IMG/VR virus record: IMGVR_UViG_3300031951_000294
Span: 1 to 46,809 of that record
From: a virus
Reading direction: 5' to 3' (one strand)
DNA: 46,809 nucleotides
The position numbers and the translations under genes are program-made. Numbering within the stretch: position 1 is the stretch's first letter; each line of letters starts with the position of its first letter. The notes under the pieces are model-generated. The model did no database searches and was not told the DNA's origin. It saw only the letters and a list, made by a program, of their open reading frames with translations. This document shows, piece by piece, positions 31,241-39,981 of the stretch.

Positions 31241-34200
31241 ATGGCAGATATAAAAGACCAATTAGTAAAAAATACATATAATTACGTTCTTCAATCCGAT
31301 TTATCAACAGGTTATGTTTATAGAATAGGTGGGGATGTTCCTGTTAATCCAACATTTTCATCAGGATTAACCATTCTTGATAATTTTAAGTATAGTAACG
31401 GAACCGAACAAAATGGATATGTTTTATATTCAGACGGATCAGGAAATGCGTATTGGGGGGCACCACCATCAGGATCGGGAGGTACTGTTTCAGGTGATTA
31501 TTTACCATTGAGTGGTGGAACATTAACGGGAGGGTTAGTTGCTAATAGTGGTGTAACAGCAAATACAATATCACAAACATTATATATTGATTTTAATACA
31601 GGATCAACTAATCCATCATTGATTGGAGGTCGAGTATTTTTTGATAACGATTCTAAGGCACTATCATATTATAATATAATCGGTAGTAATGTCGCAATCG
31701 CGATGGGTCAACAATTATATACGAGAGTATGGAACGCAACGGGAACTCAAATAGATAAAGGTAAAATAATTTCAATCACGGGAACATCAAATGGATTACC
31801 AAGTGCCACACTATCAGTTAATACTCGGGGAATTACATCCGCACGACCTATCGGGTTGGCTGCAGAAAATATACCAAATGGTAGCGAAGGTTTGGTGATA
31901 AATAATGGTATATTAAGTGGTATTACACTTAACACATTTTCAAACGGTGATGTTCTATATCTTTCAGATACCGTTCCTGGTGATTATGTAAATACAACAT
32001 CATCATTAGCGTTTACCGCGAGAACCAACGAAATAGGATATGTTCTTGAAACAGGTTCAACCACGGGTAAAATTTATGTGAATATAAATAATGAAGATAG
32101 TAATCTTTCATTGACCGATAAAGAAAGAAATATTCTTGAAGGTAATGTTATCTCAACCGGTGTATATGAATATACAGGTATGACACAAGGTACAGGACAA
32201 ACCATAAATGTCTCCTTGGCGAGGGGATGGATTGCTCTTAATACATATACCTTTGCAACATTACCTGAAGTGATAAATGTTATATATTCGGGTGGTACGA
32301 ACATACCTTTAATTTATCTGAATAGTGCGGATTCTACTTTTATCTTACTTAGTTCAGCTTCTACCTTAGTTCAACAAACAACTTTTCCAACACCACAACA
32401 AAGAAGGGAAAACATATTTTTAGGTAAGGTTGTTCATCCAAATAGAACAACAATCACAAGTATTAACCAAACGGTTGATTTTGACGTATCACCTATGTCA
32501 GCACTTCGTGATTTATGGGTTCCTCTAAAATTGATAAATCAAGGTGTGATTATCACATCGAATGGGGCGAATTTAAGTATAAATTCATCATCGGGTGTTC
32601 TATGGGGTAATGGTATTGGATGGGTAACAAATCAATTAAATCCTGATAGTGTTAATATCTCTTCACAATCACCGATTACGTTTCAATATAGAACAAGGAA
32701 TGGACCTATAACAGGTGGTACTGGACCATACACCGGTAACACAACCTTTATTGACCCTAACAACTACGATTTGAATGGTGTTGTAACGGCTGTTGGTGGT
32801 GGTTCAAATTCCGCAACCAATCAAAGAGTATATTTGTTTCCAACAGGTTTGATTAGGATTCAATATGGACAACAAGTTTACGCATCACTCGCCGCGGCGG
32901 TCGCTGCTTCTCAAACAGAACAATTTGTTGAGTATTCTCTCAACTCGGAAAATGGTATTTTAATTGGTATTATATCATTACAAAGAGGTATTACCGTTCT
33001 AAATGACCCAACCACCGCTAAGTTTAATTCTGTATCAAAGTTCGGTGAAGTATTAGGAGGAACGGGTGGAATATCAACGACAACACTACAACAAGCTTAT
33101 GATAATTCCACAACACCTGAAATAGTTATTAACGCAGCTTTAGACGGATTAACAATAAAAAATGGTACAGGTAATCCTGATAACACAACAAACCTATTAG
33201 AAGGGATTAACGCATCAGATGTAACCACGTCATTTATTAGAGCAAATGGTGACTTCTCAGGTTCGACATATTATGGTAATGGTAGTGGTTTAACACACGT
33301 ATTCAATCACGTTAGAATTAATAACACACCACAATTTTCAGCAAACACTAACACATTTATTAACTTTAGTGGTGTTAATGTTAATATAGTTTCAGGAACA
33401 AACAATACCTTAATATTTTCCGCAGGTACGGGAGGTGGTAACCCATCAGGTGTTGATGTGTTTGTTACAGGTGGAACATATAATGGTGGTCAATTATTAT
33501 TCACAAATAATACAGGTGGAACATTCACCGTTACTGGTGTAACCGCATCGGGACTATCTGCCAATTATTATGGTTCCTTTTCCGACACAACAAACCAACC
33601 TGTAAGTGGTGCTAACACCGCAACGGTTTGGAGATTAAATACAACCGAACTTTCAAACGGAATTAGTATTAGTGGAGGTTCAAGAATACAAGTGGCGAAT
33701 AAAGGAATTTATGAGATTGGATATTCCGCTCAAATTGAGAAAACTCAGGGCACATCAGCGAATGTTACGATATGGGCGAAAGTAAATGGTAATGATGTTG
33801 ATAGGAGTTCATCTACATTGGGTTTAGTTTCTAATAGTGTGTATCAATTACCATTCGTTTCATATATTTTAGATTTGAACGCTAATGATTATGTTGAATT
33901 TTACTTCTCTTCGGATAACCAAGATGTTCAATTAACAACACTTTCGGGACTTGTCACACCAACAAGACCTGTATCACCGTCGTTAATAGTTGTAGCCAAA
34001 CAAGTTGGTCTATCTGCAGGAAATTCTTTCACAGGTGGGACTGTGACAGGTGCAACTAATTTTACAGGAGGTGTTACAGCTAATACCATCTCAGCAACAA
34101 CCATCACTGCCGATGACACACCTAAAGTCATTTATAGATTACCAAATGCTGTGAATGTTGGAAATACTACGGCAACTACGGTTACTACAATCACAACATT

Positions 34201-34555
34201 TAATATTACAGGACTTCAGGTTGGTATGACGATTGTTGCCGATGGATTATTTTCATCAACATCAAACGCCAACCAAAAAACATATCAATTATCATTATCA
34301 GGTGCAGCATCAAATCCAACGGTTACAACTACCACAGGAGGACATAGAGCACAATTATTGATGAGGATTCAAGGGTCTAATACCATAAGAATGTCATTAG
34401 CCAATGCGTTTGGTGCAACAGCTGTCAATCCGGTATTTGTGGATGTGACAGGAAGTGCGGGTGTATTCACGTTTGTTGCAAGATGTACAGTAAATGGAAC
34501 AGGAGGTGGTGTTCCTGTAAATACATTAGAAAGTTTAACATTAACAAGATTTTAA
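31241..34555 (+). CDS. tail fibre-like structural protein (1104 aa)
   Basis: Tail-fibre hallmarks are repeated: LPLSGGTLTGGL near residue 88 and the 'FTGGTVTGATNFTGGVTANT' block near 930, with long Gly/Thr/Asn-rich beta regions throughout. The N-terminus (MADIKDQLVKNTYNYVLQSD) probably attaches to the particle. Residues about 780-920 form a jelly-roll-like C1q/TNF-type pattern (GIYEIGYSAQIEKTQGTSAN ... YVEFYFSSDN), common in receptor-binding tips. The C-terminus shares its repeat with 34704-35762. It likely binds the host surface. Confidence 0.85.
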   Translation: MADIKDQLVKNTYNYVLQSDLSTGYVYRIGGDVPVNPTFSSGLTILDNFKYSNGTEQNGYVLYSDGSGNAYWGAPPSGSGGTVSGDYLPLSGGTLTGGLVANSGVTANTISQTLYIDFNTGSTNPSLIGGRVFFDNDSKALSYYNIIGSNVAIAMGQQLYTRVWNATGTQIDKGKIISITGTSNGLPSATLSVNTRGITSARPIGLAAENIPNGSEGLVINNGILSGITLNTFSNGDVLYLSDTVPGDYVNTTSSLAFTARTNEIGYVLETGSTTGKIYVNINNEDSNLSLTDKERNILEGNVISTGVYEYTGMTQGTGQTINVSLARGWIALNTYTFATLPEVINVIYSGGTNIPLIYLNSADSTFILLSSASTLVQQTTFPTPQQRRENIFLGKVVHPNRTTITSINQTVDFDVSPMSALRDLWVPLKLINQGVIITSNGANLSINSSSGVLWGNGIGWVTNQLNPDSVNISSQSPITFQYRTRNGPITGGTGPYTGNTTFIDPNNYDLNGVVTAVGGGSNSATNQRVYLFPTGLIRIQYGQQVYASLAAAVAASQTEQFVEYSLNSENGILIGIISLQRGITVLNDPTTAKFNSVSKFGEVLGGTGGISTTTLQQAYDNSTTPEIVINAALDGLTIKNGTGNPDNTTNLLEGINASDVTTSFIRANGDFSGSTYYGNGSGLTHVFNHVRINNTPQFSANTNTFINFSGVNVNIVSGTNNTLIFSAGTGGGNPSGVDVFVTGGTYNGGQLLFTNNTGGTFTVTGVTASGLSANYYGSFSDTTNQPVSGANTATVWRLNTTELSNGISISGGSRIQVANKGIYEIGYSAQIEKTQGTSANVTIWAKVNGNDVDRSSSTLGLVSNSVYQLPFVSYILDLNANDYVEFYFSSDNQDVQLTTLSGLVTPTRPVSPSLIVVAKQVGLSAGNSFTGGTVTGATNFTGGVTANTISATTITADDTPKVIYRLPNAVNVGNTTATTVTTITTFNITGLQVGMTIVADGLFSSTSNANQKTYQLSLSGAASNPTVTTTTGGHRAQLLMRIQGSNTIRMSLANAFGATAVNPVFVDVTGSAGVFTFVARCTVNGTGGGVPVNTLESLTLTRF

Positions 34556-34559
34556 TATT

Positions 34560-34700
34560 ATGAAATATTTCGTATTTAATGAATTTGAAAATATCTATAC
34601 AGATGATTTTCAAGAAGCTAAAGATTGGTATAATTCACATATCGGATCCAGAATCTTTGAAAAGGGATTGTATGATAATTATTGGGAGATATTTATTTAA
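34560..34700 (+). CDS. small protein after the tail fibre (46 aa)
   Basis: MKYFVFNEFENIYTDDFQEA continues to GLYDNYWEIFI. It starts 4 nt after the tail-fibre stop. The ending DNYWEIFI is shared with the small gene after the second tail fibre (35766-35909), so the two are paralogues that travel with fibre genes. A fibre-assembly chaperone is a guess. Confidence 0.68.
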   Translation: MKYFVFNEFENIYTDDFQEAKDWYNSHIGSRIFEKGLYDNYWEIFI

Positions 34701-34703
34701 ACT

Positions 34704-35762
34704 ATGTCATTTAACGCACCGTTTCCACCATATCCATCAATTGGAGAATTAGTTACCTATCAAGGTAACTCCTACCGTTGGGATGGTGAGTATTGGTGGC
34801 CGTATGGGACTTCTTCAGGTTATGTTTTAACGGGGAATAGTTTAGGAAGTGGGATTTCACTTTTCAGAGATGCGACGGGAAACACAATTAACTTCAAATC
34901 TTTTAGTGGTAACGGTATTAATATTACGGACACGGGATCTGTTATTGTTTTTTCCGGAAGTGGAGGGTCCGGACCAGCACCTTCTTCAAGTATATTCATA
35001 GAGTTTATTGGTAATGGGATTAGTATCGATCCTCAAAATAAATTGGATACGTCATTTACGTTTAATTTAGATGTGACCGGTGGAACAATAACAGGATCCA
35101 CGAACTTTACTAACGGATTAACAGCAAATACATTTTCAGCCACAACTTATCGGAATTTACCTGTTAGTGGACTAACTGAAGGTTCTAACATTGGTCTAAC
35201 AAATAATAACGGAAATTACACAATCTCATTTACCGGAACAACAGGATCAAACTTTACGGGTGGAACTGTAACAGGTGCAACCAACTTTACAGGTGGTTTA
35301 TCTGCTAATACATTTTCTGCAACAACAATATTTGCCGACAATATTCAAGAAACATTATATAGACTACCATCAAGTGTTGCACTACCTGCTAGTACAACAA
35401 CTACAGCAGCAACGATTAGTATCCCAAGAACTACAGTTTTTTCCGCTCAAACCCTTAAGGTTGAAGGAATATTTGTTGGTCAGCAACCAACTGCGGCAAA
35501 TAAAACAATTCAATGTTTTTGGAATAATGGAGCAAACCCTCAAGCTACCACAATTGCCACCACATCTAATACAGGTTCTTTCGGATTTTTGGCGAGAATA
35601 ACTCAAGGTGGTGTATTTTTTAGTAGAAACGCTATTTATGCAGCATCAAACCAAGGTAGTAACTCATATTCAGATGTTGGAGGGAATATACTTATAAACG
35701 TCGTAATAAATCCGAGCACCTCGGCTGCGACCTTAGAACATTTAGTTGTAACACTTTATTAA
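34704..35762 (+). CDS. tail fibre paralogue (352 aa)
   Basis: The N-terminus has a carbohydrate-binding-like patch (GELVTYQGNSYRWDGEYWWP) as in small chitin-binding-type modules. The rest is Gly/Thr/Ser-rich with the repeat FTGGTVTGATNFTGGLSANT, the same block as in the 1104-aa protein, followed by YRLP and a matching C-terminal domain. It is a shortened paralogue of the first fibre, perhaps an alternative tip. It starts 3 nt after the 46-aa gene. Confidence 0.8.
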   Translation: MSFNAPFPPYPSIGELVTYQGNSYRWDGEYWWPYGTSSGYVLTGNSLGSGISLFRDATGNTINFKSFSGNGINITDTGSVIVFSGSGGSGPAPSSSIFIEFIGNGISIDPQNKLDTSFTFNLDVTGGTITGSTNFTNGLTANTFSATTYRNLPVSGLTEGSNIGLTNNNGNYTISFTGTTGSNFTGGTVTGATNFTGGLSANTFSATTIFADNIQETLYRLPSSVALPASTTTTAATISIPRTTVFSAQTLKVEGIFVGQQPTAANKTIQCFWNNGANPQATTIATTSNTGSFGFLARITQGGVFFSRNAIYAASNQGSNSYSDVGGNILINVVINPSTSAATLEHLVVTLY

Positions 35763-35765
35763 GAT

Positions 35766-35909
35766 ATGAAATATAGAGTAATGTTTTTTAACGAAGATGG
35801 TTCATTTTACTTTGTTGAGATGGACACATTAGATGGTATTGATTTATCAGATAAAAGAGTTTTTGAATTAGGACAAGATAATAATTATTGGGAAATATTT
35901 ATTACTTAA
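35766..35909 (+). CDS. small protein after the second tail fibre (47 aa)
   Basis: MKYRVMFFNEDGSFYFVEMD continues to LGQDNNYWEIFIT. It is paralogous to 34560-34700 in start (MKY), length and the NNYWEIFI end, and occupies the same place 3 nt after a fibre gene. Confidence 0.68.
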   Translation: MKYRVMFFNEDGSFYFVEMDTLDGIDLSDKRVFELGQDNNYWEIFIT

Positions 35910-35923
35910 TTTTTTTCTAACTA

Positions 35924-35954
35924 TTGACACTTTTCTTATTTTTTCACATATTTA
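35924..35954 (+). promoter_or_regulatory. probable promoter TTG-N20-CATATTTA
   Basis: TTGACA, then at 20 nt after TTG the box CATATTTA. It combines a host-like -33 with the late-type -7 and precedes a tiny open frame and a terminator. Confidence 0.42.
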
Positions 35955-35960
35955 ATAACA

Positions 35961-35987
35961 ATGAGCAAAAATCTACAACATATATAA
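35961..35987 (+). other. possible leader peptide (8 codons)
   Basis: ATG at 35961, 6 nt after the -7 box, opens the frame MSKNLQHI and stops at 35987. A terminator hairpin follows 13 nt later and a synthetase-like gene lies beyond. Layout resembles attenuation, but the peptide has only one Asn codon and no codon run. Could be chance. Confidence 0.25.
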
Positions 35988-36000
35988 CCTTAATTGGTGG

Positions 36001-36028
36001 TCCTGACCAAATGGTCGGGATTTTTTTT
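36001..36028 (+). terminator. intrinsic terminator
   Basis: TCCTGACC/GGTCGGGA (8 bp with one G-T pair, AAAT loop) followed by eight T. It separates the fibre genes from 36066-36899. TTG at its 3' edge lies 20 nt before TAAATATA, a poor -7 box. The 156 bp from 35910 to 36065 hold only this and the leader described above. Confidence 0.82.
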
Positions 36029-36065
36029 GCAAAAAGATTAAATAAAACTTAAATATATTAAAATT

Positions 36066-36899
36066 ATGATGAACACACAAACGTATCACAAACTTGTGAA
36101 AAAAATGAGACAGTTTTTCTTGGAGAGAAACTATAAAGAGGTACCAACTCAGTCAAGGTTGTCAATTCTTGCTGCGTGTGAAAACCCCCATTCTGTGAAA
36201 ACATTTGAATATGGTGGTTTAATTTGGCCGTTACCACAAACAGGTCAAATGTGGTTGGAGTACGAACTTCTTAATAACCCTGAATGGGATGGTGTATTTT
36301 GTATCTCAACTTCTTACAGAGAAGAAAAGAACCCAATTCCTGGTCGTCACGAACTAATCTTCCCGATGTTTGAATTTGAGAGTAAAGGTGATATGACAAC
36401 ATTGATCCAATTGGAAAAAGACTTGTTGGAATATTTGGGATTTGATACTCCTGTTGAAAAGAACTATGATGAACTTTGTGAAGAATATGGTGGTGTTGAG
36501 ATCTTAGAAAATGAACACGAACAAAGAATGTGGAATGAACTTGGTAGTTCTGTATCATTACAACATTTTCCGTTAAGAACTCATCCGTTTTGGAATATGA
36601 AACACAATGATATCGGGATCTTTAATAAAGTTGATGTAATCTTATTTGGTCAAGAGACGATCGGATCTGCTGAGAGAAGTTGTGATGTTGAGAAAATGAG
36701 AGAAATGTTCTATACCATCGAAAATGGTGGTTATGCAAATAAGTTGTTTGAACTTTTTGGACAAGAAAGAGTTGAGAAGGAATTGAATGACTTTTTATCA
36801 TTTAACTTCTTCCCGAGATTTGGTGGGGGAATTGGAATGACAAGATTGGCTCGAGCATATGAGTTGATGTTGGAACAAAAATTCGCTGAATTGTATTAA
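36066..36899 (+). CDS. class II aminoacyl-tRNA synthetase-like catalytic domain (277 aa)
   Basis: Motif 2 (CISTSYREEKNPIPGRHELI, then FPMFEFE) and motif 3 (GGGIGMTRLARAYELM) place it in the class IIb Asp/Asn/Lys synthetase group. At 277 aa it has no N-terminal anticodon-binding OB domain, so it is unlikely to be a full tRNA synthetase. Free-standing catalytic paralogues include archaeal-type asparagine synthetase and EpmA/GenX-like enzymes that modify amino acids or proteins. ATP binding and aminoacyl-adenylate formation are likely; the acceptor is unknown. Confidence 0.82.
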   Translation: MMNTQTYHKLVKKMRQFFLERNYKEVPTQSRLSILAACENPHSVKTFEYGGLIWPLPQTGQMWLEYELLNNPEWDGVFCISTSYREEKNPIPGRHELIFPMFEFESKGDMTTLIQLEKDLLEYLGFDTPVEKNYDELCEEYGGVEILENEHEQRMWNELGSSVSLQHFPLRTHPFWNMKHNDIGIFNKVDVILFGQETIGSAERSCDVEKMREMFYTIENGGYANKLFELFGQERVEKELNDFLSFNFFPRFGGGIGMTRLARAYELMLEQKFAELY

Positions 36900-36909
36900 T
36901 TTTTTAAGT

Positions 36910-36930
36910 GGGGGTTGTAACCCCCATTTT
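36910..36930 (+). terminator. intrinsic terminator fused to a promoter
   Basis: GGGGGT/ACCCCC with a TGTA loop, then T-rich sequence. The TTG in the loop (36915-36917) is the -33 element of the next promoter. Confidence 0.82.
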
Positions 36931-36945
36931 TATTTTATATCTTTG
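36915..36945 (+). promoter_or_regulatory. Bacteroidota-type promoter embedded in the terminator
   Basis: TTG, exactly 20 nt, then TATCTTTG, 4 nt before the ATG at 36950. Confidence 0.8.
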
Positions 36946-36949
36946 TGTT

Positions 36950-37138
36950 ATGAAACCGACTTTAACGGATGTTGATTTTAACGAACTATTGGTGATGAAC
37001 CGAATTGTGACACGGTTGGTGGAACAAGATATGGTTCATTCTAAGGTTAGTAAGTTAGATATCGAGGTTAGGACTAAGTTGGAGTCGGTTTTGTTTTTAT
37101 TGGACGAAGTAAATAATTATTGCAATGACTATGTATAG
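36950..37138 (+). CDS. small helical hypothetical protein (62 aa)
   Basis: I start at MKPTLTDVDFNELLVMNRIV because a longer frame runs back through the terminator and promoter. All-helical with hydrophobic heptads. It ends with TAG at 37136-37138 inside the start region of the SET gene, showing that TAG is a normal stop in this genome. Confidence 0.7.
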   Translation: MKPTLTDVDFNELLVMNRIVTRLVEQDMVHSKVSKLDIEVRTKLESVLFLLDEVNNYCNDYV

Positions 37139-37436
37139 ACCATTACCACCAAACGTAACAATTAAGAACTCTAACATTGACGGATTGGGGTTATTTGCCG
37201 TGGAACCCATAGTTTCGGGAACTGATTTGGGTATGACACATATTTTTGATGACAGAGTTGAGGATGGTTTGATCCGACTACCGATGGGAGGGTTTTTTAA
37301 CCATTCTAAGACACCTAATTGTAAGGTGGTAGAGGTTTTATCGCCGATCCATCATTTACGATTGGTGGTAATATCTAACGTCAATACCGGTGAAGAATTA
37401 ACTGCTGAATACACAATGTACGATCCAACAAAATGA
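37131..37436 (+). CDS. SET-domain protein, putative lysine methyltransferase (101 aa)
   Basis: A minimal SET domain is visible: NIDGLGLFAVEPIVSGTDLG, then GGFFNHSKTPNC with the NHS motif of the pseudoknot, then VNTGEELTAEYTMYD. These are the SAM- and lysine-binding elements of SET methyltransferases. At 101 aa it lacks pre- and post-SET zinc parts. The start may be 37125 or 37131; both overlap the previous stop. SET proteins are rare in phages. Target is unknown. Confidence 0.85.
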   Translation: MYRPLPPNVTIKNSNIDGLGLFAVEPIVSGTDLGMTHIFDDRVEDGLIRLPMGGFFNHSKTPNCKVVEVLSPIHHLRLVVISNVNTGEELTAEYTMYDPTK

Positions 37437-37464
37437 TTTTAACGATTATATTAACAATTATTGT

Positions 37465-37980
37465 ATGGGAACTATTAAAGAAACTATTTTGGATATTGGT
37501 AAACCGATCCGCAGACTGATCAACAACATTCGGATGTCTTGGCGATGGGCTAAGTTCGGTTGGAATGATAGGGACTTTGATTATGTATATCTCTACAACG
37601 TAATGAAGTTTAAGATTGACAATATGGAAAAAACATTTGTCAAATATGGGTATCACGATAACAACGATTATGCAACATCAAGAATGAGATTGATATCTAG
37701 ACTACTAGATAAAGTTTCAACTGAGTTCTATGAGATGGAATATTGGGATTACATATATGATGAAAACCATAACAAGATTGATAAGATTGACAATTACCTC
37801 GAAGCAAATAAACACAATTACAGAAGATCGGGAAAACACTTTTCAACAAGAGGTAGGAATATGAAGTCATTCAGTGTTAAGGAGGCTTGTGCTATGGATA
37901 TTGGATATTACAAACATAAGAAAGCAAAACGATTATTATTCCAACTCTTGGAACATCGTATTGATTGGTTTTGGGATTAA
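37465..37980 (+). CDS. hypothetical phage protein (171 aa)
   Basis: Two segments look family-like: WAKFGWNDRDFDYVYLYNVM and a helix KFKIDNMEKTFVKYGYHDN. The protein is basic, aromatic-rich and helical, with a Lys/His-rich C-terminus (GYYKHKKAKRLLFQLLEHRI). I recall the 'FGWND.D.D' pattern from uncharacterised phage proteins only. Function unknown. Confidence 0.75.
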   Translation: MGTIKETILDIGKPIRRLINNIRMSWRWAKFGWNDRDFDYVYLYNVMKFKIDNMEKTFVKYGYHDNNDYATSRMRLISRLLDKVSTEFYEMEYWDYIYDENHNKIDKIDNYLEANKHNYRRSGKHFSTRGRNMKSFSVKEACAMDIGYYKHKKAKRLLFQLLEHRIDWFWD

Positions 37981-37990
37981 AAATAAAATT

Positions 37991-38515
37991 ATGAAACGAA
38001 GTGAAACATTTAATAACCTTTTGGAATCAATAACCCCTGAAATGGAAGAAAATTGGAAACAACAAAGAATTGAAACGAAGAATAATTTAACTTCAGAATA
38101 CCAACTTGGTTATTATGTCGGTGAATATATAGTGAATCGGTATTTACCAACCCTATCAACTGATATGATTCAAAATCGCAGAGTTATTACCGTATCTGAA
38201 GAAGACACTGAGGAAAACAAGAGACTAGAATCTGAGTGGTTTAACTCTAAACGTCCAAATGAAGAAGGTAGTAAGGATAAATGGGATTTATATCATCAAC
38301 ACAATAAGATGTTGGAAAAAAAGTATCTTCCAAACCCTCTTATTTGTCATTTAGGACCTCTTAATATCCTGAATATGGATGAGTTTAAGAAAGGGTTGCG
38401 TTATTCGTTATGGGATTGTGATATTTGTTCATATAATATTGAACCTGAGAATATCAAGATATATGATGATGAGGATGTTAGATTTACCATTGTGGAACTT
38501 AAATTAGGTGAATAA
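37991..38515 (+). CDS. hypothetical protein (174 aa)
   Basis: Start MKRSETFNNLLESITPEMEE (37991); a longer frame overlaps the previous gene. Helical N-terminus, then GYYVGEYIVNRYLPTLS, and a C-terminal acidic stretch. No motif recognised. It is part of a plus-strand string of small genes. Confidence 0.7.
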   Translation: MKRSETFNNLLESITPEMEENWKQQRIETKNNLTSEYQLGYYVGEYIVNRYLPTLSTDMIQNRRVITVSEEDTEENKRLESEWFNSKRPNEEGSKDKWDLYHQHNKMLEKKYLPNPLICHLGPLNILNMDEFKKGLRYSLWDCDICSYNIEPENIKIYDDEDVRFTIVELKLGE

Positions 38516-38519
38516 AATT

Positions 38520-38768
38520 ATGAAACACGTATCGGCAATTGCCAAAGATGAGAATTGTTTGGAAATCCATTCAGATGATTTTGGGGTGGTAAATGTTAAA
38601 GTATTGGATGATGAACGTAAATTAATGGTCAAAATGGAAAATATTACAATAAAGGAACCATTGACCATTTGTTTATACACCGGAAAACCGATGTTTGTTG
38701 AGGTCCAAGAGGGTAAAGAAATTTTGGTACAATATGTAAAATTTTCTGGAAAAGATTTGTATAATTAA
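38520..38768 (+). CDS. small beta-rich hypothetical protein (82 aa)
   Basis: Start MKHVSAIAKDENCLEIHSDD (38520), 4 nt after the previous stop. A GTG twelve bases earlier is less likely. Alternating strands, no catalytic motif. Unknown. Confidence 0.65.
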   Translation: MKHVSAIAKDENCLEIHSDDFGVVNVKVLDDERKLMVKMENITIKEPLTICLYTGKPMFVEVQEGKEILVQYVKFSGKDLYN

Positions 38769-38787
38769 AAATTGTCCTTTACCTTTG
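38756..38787 (+). promoter_or_regulatory. Bacteroidota-type promoter
   Basis: TTTG, 20 nt, then TACCTTTG, about 20 nt before the gene at 38810. Its -33 lies in the end of the previous coding region. Confidence 0.7.
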
Positions 38788-38809
38788 TTGTCACAAACAA
38801 TAAATGTGT

Positions 38810-39214
38810 ATGAAACACAACATAATCAAAACAGAAAACTATCTAGTTGTTGTAGATGATTCAGAGATTAAAGAAGGTGATTATGGATTTATTACTTCTG
38901 CAGTAATGTCTTATGATGCTATGCTAAAAGAATGGAATCAACCATTAGGTTCAAAAATCATTACTCACCTACCAATAAACGATTCACCTATCCTTCAAGG
39001 AGTACCACTACTTCCAATATTGGATGAAGGAGTTTTTGTAACACCTACTCACTTTGAGTTTGAGATGGAGAAACAATTTGAATACAGAAAAACAACGAAT
39101 AATTGTATAACAGGGTTTACATCACTTCCTTATCCAACAAATGAGGTTAAACCAAGAACAACAACCAACTCACAAGGACAAACACAAGTAGTAGGGAGGT
39201 ATATTTTTAATTAA
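38810..39214 (+). CDS. hypothetical protein (134 aa)
   Basis: MKHNIIKTENYLVVVDDSEI with IKEGDYGF resembles the 'TSDEEIKEGDW' opening of the 17175-17849 gene, so the two may be distant relatives. A beta-rich body is followed by a Thr/Gln-rich tail. An in-frame ATG two codons earlier is also possible. Unknown function. Confidence 0.7.
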   Translation: MKHNIIKTENYLVVVDDSEIKEGDYGFITSAVMSYDAMLKEWNQPLGSKIITHLPINDSPILQGVPLLPILDEGVFVTPTHFEFEMEKQFEYRKTTNNCITGFTSLPYPTNEVKPRTTTNSQGQTQVVGRYIFN

Positions 39215-39220
39215 AAAAGT

Positions 39221-39251
39221 TTTGGAAATTAAAAAAATAGTTTTAACTTTG
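39221..39251 (+). promoter_or_regulatory. Bacteroidota-type promoter
   Basis: TTTG, 19 nt, then TAACTTTG, 19 nt before the ATG at 39271. Confidence 0.7.
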
Positions 39252-39270
39252 TATCGTTAAACAAAATAAG

Positions 39271-39564
39271 ATGTTCAAATTTTTCACGTCAGGGGTTTTT
39301 TGGTGTTTCATCGTGTTACCCGTCGCATCAGTTTCACTGATAGTTGCTTGTCACGATGAACCTCACAGATATGTGGGAGTTGTAACTTCGGTTAGTAGTT
39401 GGAATGGTGACGCTACATTAAAAACGAAGACAGAAACCGGAAAAGACACAACACTTAAGGTTGTTGCTAGAAAATATGAACATTTTGTAGAAGGTCAGGT
39501 CATCACTGTTTGGACTGGTGGTGACCTGTTTGACGGAATCGCATCTACAGAACCACAACATTAA
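39271..39564 (+). CDS. small membrane-anchored or secreted protein (97 aa)
   Basis: The first about 27 residues (MFKFFTSGVFWCFIVLPVAS ... VACHDE) are a signal or anchor segment. VACHD could be a lipobox-like site. The outer part is a small beta-rich domain (YVGVVTSVSSWNGDATLKTK). It begins the 39271-41337 envelope-gene string ending in the prohibitin. Confidence 0.7.
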   Translation: MFKFFTSGVFWCFIVLPVASVSLIVACHDEPHRYVGVVTSVSSWNGDATLKTKTETGKDTTLKVVARKYEHFVEGQVITVWTGGDLFDGIASTEPQH

Positions 39565-39577
39565 AATTATTAAAACA

Positions 39578-39979
39578 ATGTCAAATAAAGTAGTACATTT
39601 AGACACAACTAAAATCGTTTCTATTCACGAGTATAAAGAAACGGAAGTTAATTATTGGGAATGGAGACCTGAAATTAAGGAACGTTCTTATTTGTTTGGT
39701 CTTATCCGTTTAGAAGGTAAAAAGGCGGGTTGGGTTGATACTGCCGAACTATGGGACTCTGATGATAGATTAGGTGATGATAAGTTAAAAAAGAAAGGAT
39801 ATAAAGTTTATCCTTGGAATGAGAGGGTCACTAACCGAGTGGTTAGAATGGCTCACGTTAAAGTGGTGTTTGTTAATGGTTATGAATATAATTGTGACTT
39901 TGGAACAAATACCGAAATGATTAATTGGATCAGAGACCTAAAAATTAATATAACAAACAAAAAATTTATCTTAGTATAA
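39578..39979 (+). CDS. hypothetical protein (133 aa)
   Basis: Start MSNKVVHLDTTKIVSIHEYK (39578); a longer frame begins inside the previous gene. Trp-rich soluble protein (VNYWEWRPEIKERSYLFGLI) with a beta-like C-terminus. No motif recognised. In the envelope-gene string by position. Confidence 0.7.
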   Translation: MSNKVVHLDTTKIVSIHEYKETEVNYWEWRPEIKERSYLFGLIRLEGKKAGWVDTAELWDSDDRLGDDKLKKKGYKVYPWNERVTNRVVRMAHVKVVFVNGYEYNCDFGTNTEMINWIRDLKINITNKKFILV

Positions 39980-39981
39980 TT

